DNA of 64,000 nucleotides from Nostoc sp. CHAB 5834. GTDB lineage: Bacteria; Cyanobacteriota; Cyanobacteriia; Cyanobacteriales; Nostocaceae. Within the stretch, counting starts at the first letter, position 1; every line of letters begins with the position of its first letter. The notes under the pieces were generated by a model, which did not search any database, was not told where the DNA came from, and saw only the letters and a list, made by a program, of their open reading frames with translations. This document shows, piece by piece, positions 57,194-64,000 of this stretch. A program made the position numbers and the translations under genes. The stretch lies in the NCBI GenBank assembly GCA_020829485.1, contig JAIVFU010000024.1:1-64000 (forward strand), given 5' to 3'.

Positions 57194-58528
57194 ATGCTCA
57201 TTGACCCGCAACCAGACTTTCTCCGCCTAGTCCAAAACGACGAATATCTTCCCTCAGTCAGTATATGGACGAGGTTAGGAGGAATATTTTTAATTGGAAG
57301 TGTTGGCGCTGCCTTCAGCCTTGCCAGTGTCTTTCAATACAACATCATAGTAAAAGCTGATGCTACCGTCCGCCCAACCGGAGAAATCCGGTTAGTGCAA
57401 GCAGCAGCTGAGGGAACGGTGACTAGCATCAAGGTCAAAGAAAACCAGGTTGTGAAAAAGGGAGATACGATCGCTCTGATCGACAACTCCCAATTGCAAA
57501 CTAAAAAAAGCCAACTACTCGGAACTATCGAACAGAATCAGTTACAACGAGCGCAAATTGATGCACAACTAAAAGCGTTAGAAAATCAAATGGCTGCTGA
57601 GTCTAATGCAATGAGGCAGGCAATCACATCTGCCAAAGCAGACTTAAGTCGCAACAAAAGAGATTATCAAGATAGACAAATCACTAGTCTGGCACAAGTA
57701 CAAGAAATAGAAGCGGGTGTTGAATTAGCCAGAGAGGAACTGAAGCGATATCAGCAGCTAGGAAATACAGGCGCGATCGCTGCTCTCCAAATTAAAGAAA
57801 AAGAACAAGCTTTTAAAGCTGCTACTGCTAGACTCGACAACGCTAAAGCGGCACTCAATCCCAGCGATGCTAATGTGGCGATCGCACAAGAACGTATTTC
57901 CCAAGAGTTGACGAAGGGTGAGTCTACTATTGCTCAATTGAACAAAGAGAAAGAAGAACTCATCAGGCGTCAAGTTGAAATCCAAAATCAAATTAGCAGC
58001 GCTCAACAAGAACTTAAACAAGTTTTTATGGAACTGCAAAAAACTGTAATTCGTACCTCTGAGAGCGGTACTATTCTCCAACTAGTATTAAGAAATACTG
58101 GGCAAGTTGTTCGTCTTGGGGATGCGATCGCTCAAATCGCTCCCAACAATGCCCCTTTGGTAATCAAAGCCCGTGTTCCCTCTTCAGATATTAGCAAAGT
58201 ACAGGTGTGTAAAGTGGCACAAATAGCCAAATGTCCAGAGGGGGAAGTACAAATGCGCCTTTCTGCTTATCCGTACCCAGATTATGGCATCCTCAAAGGT
58301 GCTGTCAGAGGCATTAGTGCCGATGCCATTACATCTCAAGGTAACGGTAACATTCCAATTGCGCCTTACTATGAGGTGACAATTGAGCCAGAGAAACTTT
58401 ATTTAAAAAAGGCCGATAAATCCTATCCTATTCAAGCAGGGATGGAAGTTACAGCTGAAATCATTTCCAAAAAAGAAACCCTACTGACATTTATTCTGAG
58501 AAAAGCAAGGCTACTAACGGATGTGTAG
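57194..58528 (+). CDS. HlyD-family secretion adaptor
   Basis: 444 aa. A short cytoplasmic N-terminus, a membrane helix (about 27-49), a split lipoyl domain (VQAAAEGTVTSIKVKENQVVKKGDTIALID, and ESGTILQLVLRNTGQVVRLGDAIAQI), a long coiled coil between (about 95-285), and a C-terminal beta-barrel. It links an inner-membrane exporter to an outer-membrane channel. In this locus the PCAT at 52216 is the obvious partner. No TolC-like gene is present, so a shared channel is expected. Confidence 0.93.
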   Translation: MLIDPQPDFLRLVQNDEYLPSVSIWTRLGGIFLIGSVGAAFSLASVFQYNIIVKADATVRPTGEIRLVQAAAEGTVTSIKVKENQVVKKGDTIALIDNSQLQTKKSQLLGTIEQNQLQRAQIDAQLKALENQMAAESNAMRQAITSAKADLSRNKRDYQDRQITSLAQVQEIEAGVELAREELKRYQQLGNTGAIAALQIKEKEQAFKAATARLDNAKAALNPSDANVAIAQERISQELTKGESTIAQLNKEKEELIRRQVEIQNQISSAQQELKQVFMELQKTVIRTSESGTILQLVLRNTGQVVRLGDAIAQIAPNNAPLVIKARVPSSDISKVQVCKVAQIAKCPEGEVQMRLSAYPYPDYGILKGAVRGISADAITSQGNGNIPIAPYYEVTIEPEKLYLKKADKSYPIQAGMEVTAEIISKKETLLTFILRKARLLTDV

Positions 58529-58577
58529 ACTCCTGTATTCCATGTCATTACTATCATAACAATTCCAAATTTTAAAT

Positions 58578-59198
58578 TTACACATTGTTCGCGCAGTGTA
58601 TCGTAGAAAAGAGAGTTACATCAGGGAATTTACCCCCCCGACTGTAGCTTTCTTCATCGGTGGGTAACTGAGCAAACTCGGAGCCATAGAAACTCCGAGT
58701 TAATAATTGTTTAATGTTATATTCTTCAGCAAAATTAACAAGCATATCTACCAAGACTGTAAACAGTCCAAAAATTTTATCAACGAAGGCAGGAGGCAGA
58801 GGGCAGCTTTCCTCCTGCCTTCGTTGATAAATGGGATTAACTTGAAAAGTTTGCCGATATAGTTCATCAATTATTTGTCTACAAATAAATTTCACCGACT
58901 CGGTGAAATTTAAAAATAACTTAAAACACAAGTATTCTAAATATTTTAAAAACCATATCCAATGATTTTCTTCTACAGGGATTGGTTTGTTAACAATATA
59001 TTTAATTGGGTTAACTGTTGCTTCTTCTAAACAAACAAATTTGTTTAAATCTCCATATCCGATTACAAAAAGTGCAAAACAAGGAGCAAAATATAATCTT
59101 TGTAGAAAAGTAATGCTTTTATTTATTAAAAACTCAAAGAAGGGGAATTGAGTAAATTTGGCTGATTCTTTTTCAATTAATGGAAACACTTTTTTCAT
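58578..59198 (-). CDS. Hypothetical protein with a hairpin insertion in its coding sequence
   Basis: 206 aa. ENHWIWFLKYLEYLCF resembles a motif in haem-oxygenase-fold (TenA/iron-containing redox enzyme-like) cyanobacterial proteins, but the match is short and I would not assign a function. The coding region contains a 21-bp perfect inverted repeat (58776-58796 and 58811-58831) that encodes the YQRRQEESCPLPPAFVDK segment. The aromatic-rich sequence and AT-rich codons differ from the adjacent sat gene. It lies next to the secretion locus, convergent with the adaptor. Confidence 0.6.
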   Translation of the reverse strand: MKKVFPLIEKESAKFTQFPFFEFLINKSITFLQRLYFAPCFALFVIGYGDLNKFVCLEEATVNPIKYIVNKPIPVEENHWIWFLKYLEYLCFKLFLNFTESVKFICRQIIDELYRQTFQVNPIYQRRQEESCPLPPAFVDKIFGLFTVLVDMLVNFAEEYNIKQLLTRSFYGSEFAQLPTDEESYSRGGKFPDVTLFSTIHCANNV

Positions 59199-59797
59199 GT
59201 TGAACTTTCACCTAGAATCATTAATTGTTTACTATTGAAGTTCGTCAAGCTAGTACCTGTTTACTTTACGTTGGGCGCACAACTTTTATACACAGCTAGC
59301 CAATTTTTTACGAAAGTTCATAAAAAAATCCTGCCTGATAAGTGGACAGAGTAGTGTGTGTTGAGTTATCAGTTGCGGCTCATGGGTTTATGCAAAACCA
59401 GCCAATTCTTTACAAAGCTTTACAAACTGCGTTACAGTCAGGTTTTTCCGGGTGGTGAGAGTTTTGTTTTGGTTCTCGTAAGGCTACCGCAAAGGACGCA
59501 TAGACACGCTCGGTAGCGTCTTGTAGACAAGTGGCTTCTGGCAGGGTAGGACACAAAGAAACAAAGAAGTTAAAAGGGTTTGGCGCAGCCTCACAAAGAA
59601 ATGGTATGACACCATAACGCACACAAAGAAGCGACAAAGAAAGTATTTAGAAAGTATTTAATAATTTCTTTGCGTTTGTGCAGTTGGTCTTAGTTTGCCC
59701 CATGCCCAATGCCCAAACTCTTTTTTATACGTACCAGCATTTGGTAAGTTAGTACATAATCTGAAACAATAACAGTAAAAGCAGAGAGGGGATTAAG
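59199..59797. other. Gap with ACACAAAGAA-type repeats
   Basis: No gene. It contains scattered ACAAAGAA repeats (59550-59645) and a GGACGCATAGACACGCTCGGTAGCGTC segment near 59494-59520. The sat promoter should be in the last 100 bp. Confidence 0.5.
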
Positions 59798-60976
59798 TTG
59801 AGTCACAATCCAGATGCCATAGCCCCGCACGGTGGACAGTTGGTTAACCGTATTGCCACACCAGAACAAAGAGCAGAGTTTCTCTCAAAAGCTGACTTTT
59901 TGCCGCAAGTCCAACTTGACGATCGCGCCGTTTCTGATCTAGAAATGATTGCGATCGGTGCTTTCAGTCCACTCACGGGTTTTATGAACCAGGAAGACTA
60001 TGATCGCACTGTTACAGAAATGCGACTAGCTAATGGTCTTGCGTGGTCAATCCCGATTACACTATCGGTAAGCGAAGAAGTAGCTTCCCCCTTGCAAGAA
60101 GGCGGCTTAATCCGTCTGGATAACTCCAAAGGCGAGTTTATTGGAGTTTTGCAACTCACGCAAAAATATCACTACGACAAAACCCGCGAAGCTATTAATG
60201 TCTACCGCACAGATGATGTCAAACATCCAGGCGTGCAGGTACTCTATAACCAAGGTAATGTACATCTGGCGGGTGATATTTGGTTGTTGCAACGCGAACC
60301 TCATCCCCAGTTTCCCACTTATCAAATTGACCCGGCTGCCTCACGACAACTATTTAGAGATAAAGGTTGGAAAACCATCGTTGGCTTTCAAACTCGCAAC
60401 CCCATCCACCGCGCCCATGAATATATTCAAAAGTGCGCTTTAGAAATCGTTGATGGTCTATTTTTGCACCCATTAGTCGGGGCAACAAAAGAAGATGATA
60501 TTGCTGCTGATGTGCGGATGCGTTGCTATGAAATTTTGCTGGAACACTACTATCCCTTAGACCGGGTAACTTTGGCAATTAATCCAGCCGCAATGCGCTA
60601 TGCTGGGCCTCGTGAGGCAATATTCCATGCTTTAGTCCGCAAAAACTACGGCTGTACTCACTTTATTGTCGGACGAGATCATGCTGGCGTTGGTGATTAT
60701 TACGGCACTTACGATGCTCAATACATCTTTGATGAATTTGCCCCAAGTGAATTGGGTATTGTGCCGATGAAATTTGAACACGCTTTCTACTGCACGCGCA
60801 CTAAGCAGATGGCAACATCTAAAACCAGTCCCAGCAAGCCAGAAGAACGTATTCACCTATCGGGGACAAAAGTCCGAGAAATGCTACGGCGCGGTGAGTT
60901 ACCTCCACCAGAATTTTCCCGTCCAGAGGTGGCGACAGAGTTAGCGCGGGCAATGCGGATAGAAGTATCGGCATAA
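59798..60976 (+). CDS. sat: Sulfate adenylyltransferase (ATP sulfurylase)
   Basis: 392 aa, starting at TTG (59798) with GAGAGGGG upstream; homologues begin with the same [18 protein letters not shown]. It activates sulfate to adenosine 5'-phosphosulfate, the first step of assimilation. Catalytic motifs [12 protein letters not shown] and [12 protein letters not shown] (H-x-x-H and GRD loop) are intact, and the C-terminal regulatory kinase domain of fungal forms is absent, as usual. It is monocistronic. Confidence 0.97.
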   Translation: MSHNPDAIAPHGGQLVNRIATPEQRAEFLSKADFLPQVQLDDRAVSDLEMIAIGAFSPLTGFMNQEDYDRTVTEMRLANGLAWSIPITLSVSEEVASPLQEGGLIRLDNSKGEFIGVLQLTQKYHYDKTREAINVYRTDDVKHPGVQVLYNQGNVHLAGDIWLLQREPHPQFPTYQIDPAASRQLFRDKGWKTIVGFQTRNPIHRAHEYIQKCALEIVDGLFLHPLVGATKEDDIAADVRMRCYEILLEHYYPLDRVTLAINPAAMRYAGPREAIFHALVRKNYGCTHFIVGRDHAGVGDYYGTYDAQYIFDEFAPSELGIVPMKFEHAFYCTRTKQMATSKTSPSKPEERIHLSGTKVREMLRRGELPPPEFSRPEVATELARAMRIEVSA

Positions 60977-61007
60977 TTCGTAATTCGTAATTCGTAATTC
61001 GTAATTA
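60975..61007. repeat. ATTCGTA heptamer array after sat
   Basis: Four tandem ATTCGTA units starting at the stop codon, same as 42206-42238. Confidence 0.75.
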
Positions 61008-61096
61008 AGACTCCACTGATGAATCCGCTTTCCTTGAGTCAGGAATGTGTTTTTATCTTTTTACTATAGCGCTTCTCGTTTACGTGAGGTACATCG

Positions 61097-61377
61097 GTAG
61101 GGGCACGGCAGTGCCCATAGGTGTCAACTTAACGTGAAACCTTTGTCGAGACGTGATATTCAGTTCTCTAGCTTTCCATCACTCACCGCGTCACCCCACC
61201 CTAACCCTCCCCGATAGATTGGGGAGGGAACTGGATTTCTTTTTACCCCCTTAGAAAGGGGAGGGAACTGGATTTCTTTTTACCCCCAATGCATCGGGGG
61301 GATTAAGGGGGGTAAAACGCCTGTGGGACATGCATTTTTGCTTAAGTTGACACGCATGGGCACTGCCGTGCCCCTAC
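61097..61377 (+). repeat. MITE-like repeat, family 1, copy D
   Basis: The most complete copy: GGTGTCAACTTAA (61120-61132) and TTAAGTTGACAC (61342-61353) lie within a longer inverted repeat that begins GTAGGGGCACGGCAGTGCCC at 61097 and ends in its inverse at 61377. The interior has an extra copy of the GGGAACTGGATTTCTTTTTA segment, an internal duplication absent from other copies. Confidence 0.8.
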
Positions 61378-61571
61378 ACCCCGCGATATAACGTTGTACT
61401 GCATCTGAATGGGAACCGCTATAACTCAAGTTAGTGACTCTGTTACCAGAAATTATGAATTATGAATGAACAATTATTTGGTCAAGAAGCAAGCAGCATA
61501 AACTGTAACTTTACAATACAGAGTTCAGCCCTGTAAGCTGCTAACTGATAGCTGAGGGCTGATAGCTAATT

Positions 61572-63734
61572 ATGGAACGGCGCACGTTTTTACACAGAAT
61601 TGGCTCAATACTCGCGGTATTGGGGGTAACTGAAGCTGAGTGGTTGACTTTGGGAAATCGCTATTATCAGGCTTTGGCACAACCCAGTCCGCGCAAGTTG
61701 GCATTGCTAATAGGTATTAATCAATACCCACAAATTCCAACCCTCAGTGGTTGTCTGACGGATGTGGAATTACAAAGAGAACTTTTGATTTATCGCTTTG
61801 GCTTCCAACAGTCAGATATTTTAACATTAACTGAGGAACAAGCTAGCAGGGAATTCATTGAGGCAGCTTTTTTGGATCACCTGGGTAAGCAAGCTAAACC
61901 TGGCGATGTGGTGCTTTTCCACTTTAGCGGCTATGGTAGCCGTGTCAAATTGGAAACATCGCCAAATGCAATGCAAAATGCTCTGGTGCCAGCTAATGTT
62001 GATCAAGATATACAAGATGAAAAAATAGTCAACTATATATTAGAAGAAACTCTACTGCTATTATTGCGATCGCTCCCTACAAACCAAGTAACAGCAGTAT
62101 TGGATACTAGCTATTATGCTCCTAGCACAGTCTTAGGATTAAAAATTCGCGCCCTTCAAGAGTCAGTAGCAAAGCTAGCAGTAGAGGAACTGGACTTTCT
62201 CAAACAACTTAAAACTCAGAAGTTATCCAGCACTCCGATTGTTTTAGCAGCTACCTCAGAACCAAACCAGTCAGCAAGGGAAGGACTCTTTTCTGGTTTT
62301 AGTGCCGGGTTATTTACCTACGCCTTGACACAGTATTTGTGGGAATTCACCCCAGCTACCACAATTCAAGTTGCCCTCTCGGATGTGGAAAATTCTTTAT
62401 CCAAATTGGGTAGTAAACAGCAACCGGGGAATCTGGAAAACCTCTCTCCTAAGAGGAGAGAGGCTTTGAATTCTCCCCTTTCCCTTGTAGGGAAGGGGAC
62501 TGGGGGGTTAGGTTTTGCGTTAGCTTTTCCAGACAGTATCATTGGCGCAGAAGGGGTGGTGAGTGCGATTGAAGAAGACGGTAAAACAGTCCATCTGTGG
62601 TTAGCAGGATTACCTCCACAAGTGCTGCTATACTATGGAGTGAATTCTCGATTAACCTGTTCAACAACAGAGCAATTAGTATTGCGATCGCGTACTGGGT
62701 TAACAGCAAAAGCGCAAATTTCCAAAATTGAAGGTGCAAATCCCCTACAAGTCGGGCAATTTGTCCAAGAAGCAGTCCGGGTTTTACCGCGAAATATTCA
62801 TTTAAAAATAGCTTTGGATACTGGATTGGAAAGAATTGAGCGGGTAGATGCCACAAGTGCCTTCGCTGGCTTTTCCCATGTATCCACCGTAGTAGCAGGA
62901 GAAAAACCTGCTGATTATATATTTGCCAAGCTACAGGAAATTCCCAGTCGTTATGGTCTATTTTCTCTTGGTGGCGAACTAATTCCCAATACCTCCGGGG
63001 AAGTAGGAGAAGCAGTAAAATTAACAGTTCAAAGGTTAGCGCCAAAATTATCAACTCTGTTTGCAGCTAAGTTATGGCGACTTACAGAAAATCAAGGTTC
63101 TTCCCGCTTGCCTCTCAAGGCAACCTTAGAAATAATTAGTGGTATATCACCACAGGTGGTGATGCAGCGTGAAACAATACGAACTTTCAAACCTGAAACT
63201 TCGATTAAAAAATCACTCCCCACTGCGATTGTGCCTATCGGCAGTCGAATGCAATATCGAGTGGAAAACCAGAGCGATCGCCCAGTATATTTAATCTTAT
63301 TGGGATTAAACAATAATCATACAGCAATTGCCTTCTATTCTTGGGAAACCCCTCAAGAACCAAACACTACGGACACCAAGCCCCTCCTTAAACAAGTTGT
63401 CATCGCTCCAGGTAAAACCCTCACCCTACCCCAAACTAATAGTGCTTCCGAATGGCTGATTTCAGGGCCAGCTTGCTTTTGCGAACAACAACTAATTTTT
63501 AGTACTGCCCCCTTTAGCGAAACTCTCGCTGCTTTAAACACTGTTAAATATTCCACAGCCGAAGAACGGCCGATTGGTTCATTATTGAATCCCCTAGATG
63601 TTGCACAAGCCTTGCTACAAGACTTGCATAACGCCAGCACCCTCAAAGCGGAGATGAACGGCACAGCAGCCGACTCATATATCTTGGATGTAAATAATTG
63701 GGCAAGTATTAGCTTTAGTTTTCAAGTGGTGTAA
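61572..63734 (+). CDS. Caspase-like (orthocaspase) protein with Tyr/Ser in place of His/Cys
   Basis: 720 aa. Twin-arginine-like start MERRTFLHRIGSILAVLG, then a C14 caspase fold: KLALLIGINQYPQ, LSGCLTDVELQRELLI, FHFSGYGSRV and AVLDTSYYAPS. The canonical SGHG histidine is Tyr121 and the D-x-C cysteine is Ser180, so peptidase activity is not expected. The C-terminal half contains a DUF4384-like region. At about residues 288-316 an intergenic-type repeat (CTCTCTCCTAAGAGGAGAGAGG, then GGAAGGGGACTGGGGGG) is inserted in frame. YS-type p20 domains have been described among cyanobacterial caspase homologues. Confidence 0.88.
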   Translation: MERRTFLHRIGSILAVLGVTEAEWLTLGNRYYQALAQPSPRKLALLIGINQYPQIPTLSGCLTDVELQRELLIYRFGFQQSDILTLTEEQASREFIEAAFLDHLGKQAKPGDVVLFHFSGYGSRVKLETSPNAMQNALVPANVDQDIQDEKIVNYILEETLLLLLRSLPTNQVTAVLDTSYYAPSTVLGLKIRALQESVAKLAVEELDFLKQLKTQKLSSTPIVLAATSEPNQSAREGLFSGFSAGLFTYALTQYLWEFTPATTIQVALSDVENSLSKLGSKQQPGNLENLSPKRREALNSPLSLVGKGTGGLGFALAFPDSIIGAEGVVSAIEEDGKTVHLWLAGLPPQVLLYYGVNSRLTCSTTEQLVLRSRTGLTAKAQISKIEGANPLQVGQFVQEAVRVLPRNIHLKIALDTGLERIERVDATSAFAGFSHVSTVVAGEKPADYIFAKLQEIPSRYGLFSLGGELIPNTSGEVGEAVKLTVQRLAPKLSTLFAAKLWRLTENQGSSRLPLKATLEIISGISPQVVMQRETIRTFKPETSIKKSLPTAIVPIGSRMQYRVENQSDRPVYLILLGLNNNHTAIAFYSWETPQEPNTTDTKPLLKQVVIAPGKTLTLPQTNSASEWLISGPACFCEQQLIFSTAPFSETLAALNTVKYSTAEERPIGSLLNPLDVAQALLQDLHNASTLKAEMNGTAADSYILDVNNWASISFSFQVV
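62440..62515. repeat. Intergenic-type repeat inserted in the caspase-like gene
   Basis: CCTCTCTCCTAAGAGGAGAG and CCTTTCCCTTGTAGGGAAGGGG palindromes, encoding ENLSPKRREALNSPLSLVGK in frame. The same repeat type is intergenic at about 54500-54580 and 46466-46510. Confidence 0.8.
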
Positions 63735-63738
63735 ACAA

Positions 63739-63834
63739 CGATATGATCAGGCGATCGCTTCTTATGATAGAGCCTTAAAACTTGAGCCTGATTTAATTGG
63801 TCTTGGTGTCATAAAGCCCGTTGTCATGGATTAA
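63739..63834 (+). pseudogene. TPR gene fragment
   Basis: The frame reads RYDQAIASYDRALKLEPDLI, one tetratricopeptide unit, then LGVIKPVVMD and stop. It has no start codon and no further repeats, so it is a relic of a TPR protein. Confidence 0.6.
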
Positions 63835-64000
63835 GAAATGATCATGATTCGAGATCATCTCTAGTAAAAAAACTTTTTACCAGTATAAGCTAGAGTCTTG
63901 TATGACTTTAGTTATATTCCTATTGATTATCAAGAGTGTTCAACTTGAGTATTTAGCTCATAAAGTATGAACTATAAACCATAAAATATCTAACTTGAAT
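63835..64000. other. Non-coding end of the window
   Basis: AT-rich; an ATGATCATGATTCGAGATCAT palindromic stretch near 63838-63858. No gene is visible before the edge. Confidence 0.4.

Noticed and set aside
59410..59637. 75-residue minus open frame before sat
   Set aside because: Consists of ACACAAAGAA-type repeats, with no start context.

Overview
The window is chromosomal DNA from a filamentous, Nostoc/Anabaena-like cyanobacterium. Evidence: many HIP1-type GCGATCGC octamers, short heptanucleotide tandem repeats (TCATTTG, ATTCGTA, CAGTCAT types), several MITE families, and cyanobacterial gene types (SbtA/SbtB, CAAD protein, SigC-like sigma factor, FurA). The order sigC - furA with a convergent peptidoglycan-binding gene is the order I recall from Anabaena sp. 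PCC 7120 (all1692-all1691-alr1690).

Layout. 1-9 kb: end of an unknown gene, ligA, a small membrane protein, an internally duplicated SIMPL protein, a TnpB insertion element with its ribbon-helix-helix (RHH) partner gene, a thioredoxin-like membrane protein, a secreted unknown and a short ExoD-like protein. 9.5-17.5 kb: ABC-2 permease, tRNA-Pro(CGG), lipA, a second, gutted RHH-bearing element with a strongly structured RNA-like segment, gpsA, sigC, furA and the convergent peptidoglycan-binding gene. 17.5-26 kb: cobN, carrying several in-frame repeat insertions, a GAF histidine kinase, an ATP-grasp protein and a proline-rich membrane protein. 26-31.7 kb: exported metallophosphoesterase, a two-gene Septu-like defence module (ptuA/ptuB) bracketed by a duplicated tail of the phosphoesterase gene, a MATE exporter, a ParDE module and an ABM-domain protein. 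31.8-37 kb: UvrD/PcrA helicase, an orphan antitoxin-like gene, and the carbon-concentrating cluster sbtA-sbtB-beta carbonic anhydrase. 37-50.7 kb: a triple-nested MITE array, sensor kinases, CAAD and SLH proteins, a FIST/histidine-kinase pair, a GH57 enzyme, a ScyD/ScyE-like pseudogene and an SDR. 52.2-58.5 kb: a peptide secretion locus with a C39-peptidase ABC exporter, three tandem double-glycine-leader peptides with Pro-Ala-Pro-Thr repeats, and an HlyD-type adaptor. 58.5-64 kb: an unknown protein with a 21-bp hairpin in its coding sequence, sat, and a caspase-like protein whose His/Cys dyad reads Tyr/Ser.

The most novel candidates are the PAPT-repeat peptide locus, the Septu-like module with its insertion scar, and the RHH plus structured-RNA element between lipA and gpsA. 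A recurring theme is repeat DNA invading genes in frame (cobN, the neighbouring kinase, the caspase gene). All family assignments come from reading motifs; no database search was run.
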